Positions 13,890 through 26,400 of a stretch of DNA of 64,000 nt are shown here, in pieces (position 1 is the stretch's first letter; every line of letters starts with the position of its first letter). The notes beneath the pieces were generated by a model. The model worked only from the letters and a program-made list of their open reading frames with translations, made no database searches and was not told the origin of the DNA. Both the position numbers and the translations under genes were made by a program. Origin of the DNA: Sipunculus nudus (lineage: Eukaryota; Annelida; Sipuncula; Golfingiida; Sipunculidae); the NCBI GenBank assembly GCA_026874595.1, contig CM049313.1, positions 56,937,159-57,001,158 on the forward strand. Reading direction: 5' to 3'.

Positions 13890-15225
13890 TTTAAACAAGA
13901 AATATCCTTGGGTAGGGTTCTCTCATTTATACAAGAATAGATCGGGTTCATTGATTTTTGGTAGACTTATAGGTAGCTGAAATTGGTCTTGTGGCCAAGT
14001 AAGCCTATATCAAACTGATGGCTGCAATAGTCTTGATTCTCAGGTAGCCTTTGTTCAAATTTACTTAATGATTTTTGGCTGAATTATTGGAATGTTACCA
14101 TTGAAAGGACTGAGATGGTTTGGTAAGCAAAGCTAGTAGATTTATTGGTTTAACAGACAGCTCTTTTGGTATTTAAGTATAGTTTAGCCTTTACAGGAAA
14201 CATAAATAATTGGTGTCCATATTGAGCTTGTGTGTAAGATGAATCAGTGTATCAAACATATATTCTGATTTTGCTTTCAATAGGCATCTGATATTGTCAT
14301 ATGAATATGTCAGCTTGAAAATAACATTGAAGCCAAAGTTTTTCAGTATGTATAATCAGGCCAAGATTGTGCTGGCTTGTATCTATAAAAACTTGGCAGA
14401 CTGCAACCTATTTCAAATTTGGCCACAGGCCAGGTTTCTGTCTGTATCTATTTTGCAGATGGCCAACTGTATTAGATTAGGCAACAGGTCAAACATTCAC
14501 TAAGTACAGCCAGGCACAGGTCGAGATTTCACCCAGTGCAGTAGCTGCACCTGGCATTAGTTCCGGTTCACTTGAGTGCAACTGCCTTCCACAGCTGAGC
14601 TTGGCCAGCCCAGTGAATCTGACTCAAGAGAAGTTTGATGTATTAGTCTGAAATTTTGGCTTGGCTATGCATCTTTGAAGGCTTTCTCCCACACAAGACT
14701 GGTGTTGCCACCTGCATGATGGTGCCACCTACAATAATTTTTGCAGTGTATGTCCCTGCTTATTTCTCATGAGTGATTTGACATACAAGTCTGAAATTGT
14801 GCATACCCATACATCTCAGATAGTTTTATTGTATACATACAAGACTTGTGGCATGATCTACAATTGTTTTGGGTTTCATGCATGTGCACACAGCTCAAGA
14901 GTTGTTTGAAGTATCTGGCTGATATTTTAAATGTCATTCCATCTTTGATGGCTTTCCTAAACACAAGACTGGCGGTGCCACCTGCAATCATTTTTGTAAT
15001 ACAAATGTACATCCATGCCATTTCAGTAGTGTCCTTTTTGTAATTGGTGCTTGTACTCAGGTTTAAAATGTTTAATACTTGCATTGTACATGTACATGTC
15101 ACACATTGTTTAGCAGAGGTAAACCATGGAAAGCACAACAAATCAGTCACATGCTGCAGTAGATATTCAGTTTCTGACTTTTGAATCATGTCTGGGTACT
15201 CAGATTGTCAGTATCCTGTTTTTTT
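13890..15225 (+). repeat. F4-related fragment without clear ends
   Basis: Segments such as cactcagtgcagccaggt (near 14500) and the acaagactGGTG-type units (near 14695 and 14965) match 46200-47050 inside F4 copy c. No intact terminus is seen. The frames on both strands are repeat shadows. Confidence 0.5.
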
Positions 15226-18200
15226 AGCTCAGCTGACTGTAAGTCATCTGAGCTATAGCAATTACTCTTTGTCCTTCGTTCGTCTGTCTGTCTGTCTGTC
15301 TGTCCCTCTGTCCCTTAACCAGGCACAAATCATAACCACTGGACCTAGAATCTTGTAACTTGAGATTCTGATAGGTCCATAAAAAATCTCCTTGGAAACC
15401 AGAAATGAGGTCTCTGTTACCCATATTCTTCGAGCTATGGGGCCCCAAAGTACCCCCCAGAATTGTCAAAAATTTCATACAAAAACTCTAATATCTCATT
15501 AACTGCATCCCTGATGGTCATGATTTTTTGCACACATATTGATCATGAGATGTTCCATTAGTTCCTGCAGACTGGTGGCGCCACCTGTATTTTTCGATTT
15601 TTTAAAAATATTTTTCTCTAATTTTGAGACCTTTAAAAATGTGAACATTTGTTAACAGGGCACAAATCGTATGGACTGGACCTAGAATCTTCATTCTTGA
15701 CACAGTGAGAGACCTATGAAAAGTCTCCATGGAAACCAGAAATGAGGTCTCTGTTACCCATATCTTTTGAGCTATGAGGCCCCAAAATACCCCCGAAAAT
15801 AGACAAAAATTTCATACAAAAACTTCAATATCTCATTAACTACATCACTGATGGTCATGATTTTTGGCATACATATTGATCATGGAGTGTTTCATCAGTT
15901 TCTGCAGACTGGTGGCGCCACATGTATTTTTCAATTCTTTACGAATTGTTTTCTCTATTTTTCAGACCTTTAAATATGTGAACATCTGTTAACAGGGCAC
16001 AAATTGTATGGACTGGACCCTGAATCTTCATTCTTGACACATTGAGAGACCTATGAAAAGTCTCCATGGAAACATGAAATTAGGTCTCTGTTACCTATAT
16101 CCTTCAAGCTGTGGAGCTACCAATTACCCCCCAGAATAATGAAAAATTTGATAAAAACAAACTGTAACATCTCAGTTAACTACAACACTGATGGTCTTGA
16201 TTTGCGGCATTCATATTTATCATGAGATGTTCCATCAGTTCCTGCAGACTGGTGGCGCCACCTGTATTTTTCAATTTTTTACGAATATTTTTCTCTAATT
16301 TTGAGACCTTTAAAAATGTGAACATCTGTTAACAGGGCACAAATTGTATAGACTGGACCTAGAATCTTCATTCTTGACACAGTGAGAGACGTATGAAAAG
16401 TCTCCATGGAAACCAGAAATTAGGTCTCTGTTACCCGTATCTTTTGAGCTATGGGGCCCCAAAATACCCCCGAAAATAGACAAAAATTTCATACAAAAAC
16501 TTCAATATCTCATTAACTACATCACTGATGGTCATGATTTTTGGCATACATATTGATCATGGAGTGTTTCATCAGTGTCTGCAGACTGGTGGCGCCACAT
16601 GTATTTTTCAATTCTTTACGAATTGTTTTCTCTATTTTTCAGACCTTTAAATATGTGAACATCTGTTAACAGGGCACAAATTGTATGGACTGGACCTTGA
16701 GTCTTCATTCTTGACACATTGAGAGACCTATGAAAAGTCTCCATGGAAACCTGAAATTAGGTCTCTGTTACCTATATCCTTCGAGCTGTGGGGCTCCCAA
16801 TTACCCCCAGAATAATGAAAAATTTGATAAAAACAAACTGTAACATCTCAGTTAACTACAACACTGATGGTCTTGATTTGCGGCATACATATTTATCATG
16901 AGATGTTCCATCAGTTCCTGCAGACTGGTGGCGCCACCTGTATTTTTCGATTTTTTACAAATATTTTTCTCTAATTTTGAGACCTTTAATAAAGTGAACA
17001 TCTGTTAACAGGGCACAAATCGTATGGACTGGACCTAGAATCTTCATTCTTGACACAGTGAGAGACCTATGAAAAGTCTCCATGGAAACCAGGTCTCTGT
17101 TACCCATATCCTCCAAGCTATAGGACTCCATCCGTAGATGTGGCACGTTTTGAAACCGTAAGACCTAGGAATCCAAAATTCAGCATAATGTTAGATGTCC
17201 CCAAGATCTCCTACCAAGCCGAAAACTTGGTCTTTGCGACTTTGTTCCTTTGAGAAATTAAGGAAAAACCTCAAAATTTAATTAAAAACCTATTTTCACA
17301 CTTCATGACTGCCTAATATCCAAACCACTCATCTGTTTTTCCTCATATTTACCATAAATATTCCTCTGTATAGTTCCGATGTACATGCCAGAAATTAAGT
17401 CTGTATTTTATAATTTTAAAAAGTTATGGGTCCAAACATATTGCACTTTGTAAAAAATCATAAAAAATATTTAGTCACTTAACACAAAAAATTGTTAAAG
17501 CTAGGGACTTTTTTTCAGTAATATAGCTTTAACTAATCAAAATTTAATTGTATACCCAAAATTAGATCAAAATCTTTTAAATTTTTTAAAATATGAGCAA
17601 AAATATAAAAATGGTACCTTAAATTTTGCCCAAATTTGACCATGGCACATATTTTTCTCGTAAGTATATTTAATTTATTTTTCACAGCTGGGATACATGT
17701 GGATTTAATCTGTTGAATTCTGAAATTTGAAAGTAAAAGCCTAAAAATTATTCTAATTATTGAAGTTTTTCAGATGTTCTAATGTATTTGCATTATGTAT
17801 ATCCAAGACCCCACTCTTGCTCACTACAGCCTTGCCTAGGTAACCTTATTAGTGATGCAGCACTGGCAGAACACCCCTGCTGTAATAAACATATACTTAT
17901 TCTCATGGGCCCTCCCCTAACACCCCCCCCCCCCCCAATTCCCCGTCCTCCCCCCATCACCACCATGACCAATTATATTGCATTACATGGTTTGTTATTA
18001 TCAACTGTATTTCTTTAAATGTAAAGCTGTTTTTGATCCAATATTAATTTAAGAAGTAATCCAAGAGATGCCATGTTCTGATGTAGCATTTTTAAGAAAT
18101 TATTTCCTTTTAAATAATTAAACAAAATATAATTTAACCCATCAGTAGGCATAATTTGATAATATATGAAACATATCATGGATAAATAAAGGTGCAATTT

Positions 18201-18822
18201 AAAATTGTGAATTCTGGAATGTTATTTTCATATATTTATTGCTTTGCAAATTTAAAAAATATTTTATAAAAAAAAAAATATCTGTGTGCATAATGTGATG
18301 TTACCTGACTAAAATATGTATAAATATTGATGCAATTTAGATTTGTGAATCAATTTAAATATTCAGATATATATATGATATACTGTTAATATATAGTAAA
18401 ATATATAAACTTAAAAAAAAAATGACTTAACAAAAGAAAAAATAGGATCTAATGCAAATATTTGTTCATTATTTTCCTGTCTCAGTATAATGGAAATTAA
18501 AGTTATTTGCTTTGTTTTCCATCTCTCTTCCTGTTTTTAAATATTTAAAAATAATTTCATTTAAATTAAATTTTATCCTCTACGTATATACAGAGGTGCT
18601 GTAACTCCCACCAGTCCCTGTAAGCACCATTTAATTTAATTCCATATTCTGTATTTATATCCAAAAGTGTTGTAACTCCCCCCCCCCCCCCCCCCACCCC
18701 AGTCATTGAGCCCTCGTTCCTGAGCACTGAGGATTGTATTTTTATTGCAACTTCAAAAAATCTATGGTGATGCCGTTAAAACTGTCACAATCAGCTGAGC
18801 GCCATGACCCATGGGTCCCTTG
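15226..18822 (+). mobile_element. Helentron-like element, family F1 (copy d)
   Basis: It has an intact 5' hairpin end (AGCTCAGCTGACT gta AGTCATCTGAGCT) and an intact 3' end (TCAGCTGAGC, GACCCATGGGTC, CCCTTG, TTT). The left half is a tandem array (15651-17120). From about 17130 the right half matches the right parts of copies a, e and f closely. Poly-C tracts occur near 17926 and 18679. The 3' end lies 44 nt before the candidate exon at 18867. Confidence 0.8.
15651..17120 (+). repeat. Tandem array with a two-monomer higher-order unit (677 bp)
   Basis: The phrase gttaacagggcacaaat recurs at 15651, 15988, 16328, 16665 and 17004, a monomer period of 337-340. Monomers 1 and 3 share variants (gtgagagac, cccccgaaaatag), and monomers 2 and 4 share others (attgagagac, taatgaaaaatttgataaaaac). 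The array has therefore been copied as ~677-bp dimers. Confidence 0.8.
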
Positions 18823-18866
18823 TTTGTATCTTGGCACACAGACTGTCAGTATCCTGTTTTTTGTAG

Positions 18867-18940
18867 GGGTGACTTATTCAGTAAAAAGCACAAGAGGAAA
18901 GGTGTTACAAATGCCATCAGTAGCCAGCATGAAAAATCAA
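18867..18940 (+). CDS. Candidate upstream exon of the JAK gene (coding or 5' UTR)
   Basis: A pyrimidine tract plus AG (cctgttttttgtag) precedes 74 nt ending in a perfect donor (caa|gtaagt). Joined to the acceptor at 19625 it gives a frame that is open into the JAK protein, about 28 lysine- and serine-rich codons without an ATG. It could extend the N-terminus from a more distant exon. It could instead be 5' UTR, in which case an ATG at 18911 opens a short upstream frame ending before the JAK start. Evidence is splice signals and phase only. Confidence 0.45.
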
Positions 18941-19625
18941 GTAAGTTACCAGTCTGATCAGTCACCAGCAACTGTTTATAAACTTATCAAACTTATAAAA
19001 GCATGTAACTGCAACATTTTAGTTTAATGTCCACTTTCAGTTTCACTTGCTAGTGATTGGACCTGTGAAAACTTGTGGATAGCACTTAATCTTAAGGCAT
19101 ATTTCATTTTAATGACCACATAAAGTTCACTTTTAATGACCACTGCTCAATAGAGATCAGTGGAGTTTCTATAAATTATCTGTATATTTTTCTCTTTAAT
19201 TTTTAGCCAAGAAGAATATTATTCGCTTTCTGTTAGCAGGGCATAAATATAAGCATTTAAATTCTTTAATATCAAGACAGTTCCTGGAAAAATATCCATA
19301 TAAACCAACAATATGGTCACTGTGACTTATATCCTGCAAGCAATGCAGTGTGAACATGATTTTTTACCACTTTAAAAATTATTTGACTTTTAAAAAAAAT
19401 TAAGAATTGCACCTATAAAAAAAATTGTACTCTGTTCACAGATGTACACCTGTCGGAATGCAAAACATGAACAAAATTGGCCCATCTAGTTATTCAGAAA
19501 TGTTGCTTAATTTGTCTAATTTCACTGCTTTTACCCGTTTGAGTAAAATTTCCAGTATCTCAGTAATTGATGCATGGATTGCCTTGAAATTTGTCAGGTA
19601 CATCTTTTTAATTTTACTTTGACAG

Positions 19626-20470
19626 AGTCCTCAGTCATGAGTGGGATATATAAACGGATGAAGAGTTTTCAGCCCAGTGGGGGAGGTGGTGTGGTTGTGA
19701 ACTTGTTTACCACAGTGGGAGCAGAGACATCCGATGGCAAAATCGAAATTAAACCTGAAGATCAGGAAGCAGTGTACACTGCGGAGGACTTGTGCTGGCT
19801 GGCAGCCGTCAAACTGCAGATAAAACCCATCTCATTTCACCTCTTCTCACTGTACAGTGTTAAAGAAACTGCATGGCTGGCCCCAAATGATACTGTTAGA
19901 GTTAAGTCAAAAGAAAGCAAAGTGTTTGAGTTCAGACTTCGGATTCGTTTAAAAGAATCCCAGGTGAAGCAGTTGGTGAATGAGGACTCCAAAGCCTTGC
20001 AGTATATTTACTTGCAGTGCCGCACAGATTTTATCAATGACCATGAAATGATAAAGAAAGGGGAGACTTTGGATGAGCCAAAAGCCCTAGGTCTGGCCAT
20101 AATGGATGCCGCATGTACGGCGAAAATGATGAATATAGCACCTGCTCAACTGTTGAGGACCTATCAAGCGAAAACGTTTTTGGCAAAGTCTTGCTTTAAG
20201 GAGTACTACAACCTTTTAAATAAACCAAGGCTTACACTGAACTTCAAGCCAAAAGTGGAAGATGAATTCAAGAAATCGACAACATTTAGTGCATTCCAGC
20301 TTCGCTATATTTATGCTATTTTAAAGTATTTCCCTGAATATCTTATTGAAGAGTACTATACAAGTGGCATGGATGAAGCACTCAGAATCGTCGACAGGAA
20401 GCAGACCACTGTTGCAAGGAAAGCTCAGACCCAGGATGTATTGAGTGTATACGACCAAAACAGTGACAGT
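19626..20470 (+). CDS. JAK exon 1: FERM F1, F2 and start of F3
   Basis: The acceptor is ttttactttgacag|AGTC and the donor is GACAGT|gtgagt. It encodes residues 1-278 from the ATG at 19637, with 11 nt before it. Ubiquitin-like F1 (VVVNLFTT..., a DLCWLAAVKL helix) is followed by the helical F2 lobe (YIYLQCRTDF, LGLAIMDAAC, KTFLAKSCF). These line up in order with human JAK2 blocks such as GMAVLDMMRIA and KTFLPKCI. It is unusually long for a JAK exon here. The open frame runs upstream to 19574, but that part is intron. Confidence 0.92.
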
Positions 20471-23400
20471 GTGAGTTATTTTATTTTTTAGGTTAAGTGT
20501 TCTTGTTGAACTGATAGACCGGATTCAGCAGGATGATTTGTAGCTTATCTGACTTAGGTTTGCTGAGCAATAGGGCCAGGTATTTATTGGTCCATAATCT
20601 TCAGCAAGAGGCAGCGTGCAAGTTATAACATAATACTGAAACACAAACAAATGCCCCTTTTGGGGGTTCCTCATTGGTATGACCCAGCAATGAATATGTA
20701 TATAATGTTTTTGTTATTCAGGTATTGACCTAAATGCTCACATATTTCAGAATTCTAAGTGTAAATAAACCAGATTATAAACATGTTCTTTCTATATCCA
20801 TCAGTGAAAATATGCATTATAAACTATAATTAGTGCAAAAAATATCAAATCCTGAAGTTTTCCTGAAAGGCATGTGACATTATAATTCCCAGGTCCTTAA
20901 TTATTAAAACAATTTTCACACCTAGCATGTACACCCTGCAGTGATGATTGATGAGAAATACCTTGCACAGGTGTAATATTTCTTTCAGGTCATCTTGCTC
21001 AGGTGTGATATTTGTTTCAGGTCATTGTTCAGGTGTAATATGAGTTTCAGGTCGTCATTGCTCAGGTGTTATTTTGTTTCAGGTCATCATTGCTCAGGTG
21101 TAATTGTTGTTTCAAGTCATCTCATTGCTCAGGTGTAAATATTGTTTTAGGTCATCATTGCTCAGGTGTAATTGTTGTTTCAGGTGATTGTTGCCATTGA
21201 GGATATTATGGACGTCCAGCTTCTGCATGAGCCAGAAGGAATGGTGCTGATCAATAAAAAGTCGGGGAGTCCAGCGGTGAGAACACAGTTTATCACTTGT
21301 GTCACTAAGGGCTCTAACTATTCATTGTCTCGCAATATGTAACATACTGAGATACTTCTCATACATTACAACACATGATACAATACATATCAGGTATGTT
21401 AAGGTTAAGATTCAGAGTCAATATTCTTTACATGTTCTTTGAAAGATTACAATTTTTAGCTCAGCTGACTATAAGTCATCTGAGCTATAGTCGTGGTCCT
21501 TTGTCTGTCGGCTGTCCGTCCGTCCGTTAAACTGGCACATTTTGAAACCATAAGACCTGGGAATCCGAAATTCGGCATAATGTTAGATGTCCCCAAGATC
21601 TCCTACCAAGCCGAAAACTTGGTCTTTGCGACTTCGTTCCTGTGAGAAATTAAGGAAAAACCTCAATTTTTTATTAAAAACCTATTTTCACACTTCAGGA
21701 CTGCCTAATATAAAAACCACTCATCTGTTTTTCCTCAGATTTACCATAAATATTCCTCTATATATTTCCTATGTATATGCCAGAAATTAGGTCTGCATTA
21801 TATAATTTTAAAAAGTTATGAGCCCAAAAATAATGCATTTTGTAAAAAATCAGGAAAGATATTTGATCACTTAACACAAAACATGTTACGCTCTTTACAC
21901 AGCGCTTTTCCTATAGGGCTACTACCTATATCGTAAGGCGCTGTTTGTTATGACCTCATATCCTGAATTTCAACACCAGAGGGGAGCACTGTATTTTTGT
22001 CCAATCAGATGAGACCTTGTGCTGGAAGACAAAGCCAAGCGAGGAATACACGGAGCCAATCATATTCATTTCTTTTTAAGTGACAGCTCATCCCCCAGCG
22101 TAACCGTCTGAACAGGCCACAGGCTCAGAGAGAATTGCCCCTGATGTGGTTTGCTTAGGGCCTTGGGCACATAGGATGCTCTGCCGGTGAGCTGTTATTC
22201 AAACGAAACGTAACAACAAAGGCTGCGTGCACACCTCGCTGGCTGTTTTCAGTTCTGCAGACAACAGATACATGGCTATGCTAACACAGTCATAATGTCA
22301 TAATCAAATCGGTCGATGATGCGAGAATGCAGAGTGAGCAATTTAAATCCGACTGGAAACTCATCACGCGGCGCTTGAAGCGCAGCAATGGGCGGAGCCA
22401 GGATGCCTGTCGAGTGTTTGTTTATTGGCATGCTTGTCACATCATACGCACGTTTATTTCAGTGGACAACGAACCGCCATCTGGTGTCTTAATTTATCAT
22501 AAATGGTCTAAGCTGGCAGCATGAAAATCAGTTGCTTCTTTAGAAGCGCAAGATTTCCGCTGCCTCGGGAGCTGAAAAACATGTTAAACCAATGGACTTT
22601 TTTTTCCAGAAATGTCACTTTAAATAACCAAAATTAAATTGTATACCCAAAATTAGATCAAAATCTTTTAAATTTTTTAAATATTAGCAAAAATAAAAAA
22701 TCGGTACCTTAAATTTTGCCCAAATTTGACCATGGCACATTTTTTTCCTGTAAATGCTGTGGATTTAATTTTCACAGCCTGTTTTTGTTAGCATTTCATC
22801 TGTTAACACCAAAAATTTGAAACTAGTTGATCAAAAACTGTAGATTTTATTCAAGTTTTCATGCACCATGTCACATATTGTGTACATCAAGCTAGTGTTA
22901 TGCAGTTTGCTAGAGCTCAGCTCCCCAGCTTCAGCTCTCAGTTCCTAAAATTTGGCATACAGTTAGATGTCTCCAAAATCCCCTACCATGCCAAGAATTT
23001 GGTCACTAGGACTTACTTCCTTTTATATATTAATGAAAAACTTCATTTTTCCATTAAAACCCATTGTTACACAAGACTGCCTAATATCAAATCACTGATC
23101 TGACTTTGATCATATATAATATACAAATTTTCTATACATTCACTATAACTTTAATTAACCAGAATTAAATTGTATTCCCAAAATTAGATCAAAATCTTTT
23201 AAATTTTTAAAAATATTGGCAAAAATAAAAAATTGGTACCTTAAATTTTGCCCAAATTTGACCATGGCACATTTTTTTCCTCTAACTGCTGTGGATTTAA
23301 TTTTCACAGCATGTTTTTCTTAGCATTTCATCTGTTAACACCAAAAATTTGAAACCAGTTGGATAAGAACTAGATTTTATACATTCACTGTGCACATGCC

Positions 23401-26400
23401 AGAAATGATGTCAGTATTGCATAATTGTTTGAAGTTATGGGCCGAAACATGCACTTTGTAAAAAATCAAGAAATATATTTACTCCCTTAACAAGAGGATT
23501 GCTGAAGCTAGAGATTTTTTGTCAGGGATGTAACATTATTTAATCAAGATTCAATTGAATACCAAAAATTAGTTCTGAATTTTTCAAATTTTATAAGTTA
23601 TTAGTATAAATATAAAATTAGTACCTTAAATTTTGCCCAACTTTGACCATGGCACGTTTGTTTCCTGTGAGCACAGTTGATATTATTTTCATATCATGCA
23701 CACATAAGGATTTCAGCTTTTTAGTTTAGAAAGCTGAAAGAAATTGGCCAAAAATTGTAGCTTTTATTAATGTTTTTATGAGACCATGTCAGACCCAGAC
23801 TCTCCTCAGCTCCTCTTCAGTCACCTGTATGTTGACCATATTGACCTTTCAGCAAATTATGCATGCTTAAGGCGAGGCATACATTGGGGCAGCCAGGCAG
23901 CTTATGGCCAGCCACAGTTGATCCAGGTGTCCAACCCAATTTATCTAGTAGGTGTTTTGACCTACAACATAAAAATAAACTATAAATTAAAAAATTTTTA
24001 TTGGTTTTTAATAACAAATTAAAGAAAAATTAATAGGAAAGGAATTGTTAGTTGTTGAGTAACAGGAAAAACTTGCAGTTACTGATGATGTATGAAAATT
24101 GTATGGATGGATAGAATGTCAAGTATTCCAAATAACACCATGCAGTCACCTATGGTATTTTTCAGTTCAATTTTAATGATAACAAAAATAAATCATATTA
24201 TTCATTACTAATCAGTAGGGATCATATGAAGGAAATTAATGATAGACAAAGATGCAGTTGATAATGTTAATCAAGATTCCTTCTGTTTCTAGTGTGTAGA
24301 TTGATGTGAAAGTAGTCCAAAGTGAATATATTACATTTATTTTTTTAATATAAATAAAAGCCATAAACCTGGTACTTATGATCATTATTTAAATTTGTGA
24401 ACTTTGTATATTCTTGATTCTCAACATCATTGTTTGGTGAAAACTGAATAAATACCAGACATAGTGCAAAATACTTTGCAAATGTATTTGAATACGCATA
24501 TGAATCATTACAAAATTTCTTGCATAAGAATGGGAATTCAGGTAAAAATGAAAGTTATTTGAATACCAGTGCAAATACTTTCAAAATGTATTCATGAATG
24601 CATTCATGAATATATTCTATAATATTATTTTAATAATCATTTCAGTTATATTTTCTTTTAAAAAATCATATGATTCTCTTATTATTTTTAATAAAAATTA
24701 TATTTGGCACAATATTTTTTATTATATCTTAATAAATAGTTAAACTCTTATATTATTTGTGCTGCTTATAAGTTATATGGCCAAGTCAAAATCTGTGTGA
24801 CAATAGCACTCCATTTGTCAATGAAATAAATGAAATCAATCCTCTTCCCTGTCTCCAAAGATACAATCAAAATCATATATAAGCTAAACACCAACAACTC
24901 ATAGTACAGCTTTTATTTATTTCCACACAAAACCAGCATGTGCCTCATTTCCAAATCATATTTTTTTATCATATATAACAGCTGAGTGCCGTGACCCATG
25001 GGTCCCTTGTTTATACACCTGTCTTGTGACGGGAGTTTTATGGTAACCCCATCGTCCTTCCATCTGTCTGTATACTTTAAGTGTTGCCGTGATAATTAAC
25101 TGGGGCTCGATGGATTTTCACAAAACTCACCATTACTGCTTACCAACAGATTATTTTGCCCGAGTTCAATAATAGACAACATCCACGCATATTTAATAAG
25201 GTCACTAGGCTACTTTGTGTTGTCACCAGGATAACTTTTAAAGAAATGTTAATCAATAAAATATCTCACCTAAGTTTGATTTCCAGCAAAATCCATACAT
25301 ATTAAATTAGGTCAGAGGTCACCGCACTTTTGAGGCACCTTGGTGACTTACCAAATATTTTATTGATTTTAATGAAACTCATTGTACATATTTACCAATA
25401 GAGTTTCTCACCTGAATTACTTTCTCATCAAAATTCACACATATTTAATGAGGTCAGAGGTCACTAGATACATGACAGGTATATCATGCACATTTGCATT
25501 GTTCTTGTTATTGAATCCCATCATATGTTATTTCCAAACTAGCTGTAAAAATAACATTTATTTCCTAACATCTATCCAATGAGACGTTTTCACTTTTGTC
25601 AAAGGCAATGAGCTTCATCTGAGAAGTTAGGTTTGGTAACCCATTGGCACTTGCAGCATGTAGTGATATTATAGAGCATCTTGTTTGTAGATGCTGCATT
25701 TTGAGACAGTCACTGTGGCCAACTCCTTTCTGGCGCTGCTTGACAAGTACTACCGGCTGTCTGTGAACTATGCATATCACATATCACAACATATAAATTC
25801 CCCCATGTTGCGATGGTTAGAGAAAAACAAGTGCCATGGACCGGTCAGGTCAGTCTTTGTTTACTCTGGATGTTTTATTAGTTCATATGGTATTTACACT
25901 AAATTACAGTGATGTTTTGATTTGGTTAAGATAAAAGCAATACTACGCATCAAAATGTCAGTGTTATATTGTGATTTTGTTTTACAACCATAACATGGAC
26001 CTTAGCCAAATTATCTTTACCTAATTTAGTTGTTCATGCATGTGACCTTTCCTGAAACCATTATACTAATATTATTCAAATAAATGTTTTGATACTGTTT
26101 AGATTATAAAAGAGAAATGTTCATAATAAAAAAAGGCAATTCAGGATTAGTTCCACATCATTCTGCAGATGGCAGCATCAAGTACTGCACATTGAGCTAT
26201 AACTCCCTTTAACTGTCTGTTGTGATGACACATGTACCCTTCACATTCATAATGTTTGTCTCCTTTGAGAAGTGTATGTGTTTTTGTGCATTCAGTTTAT
26301 GATATGAATTGCGTCAGTCCTGTCATTTGCAAAGAGTTTGCTTTTCTAAATTTATTACCTGAAACAAAATTTCATGAAGTCCAGTTAATTGAGGTATGAA

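Noticed and set aside
19574-19636. Upstream ATG at 19574 as the JAK start
   Set aside because: It precedes the acceptor at 19624-19625 and the encoded residues look like intron translation; ATG 19637 is preferred.
22327-22524. 65-codon frame in the GC-richer insertion as a gene
   Set aside because: Too short, with no domain or splice support.
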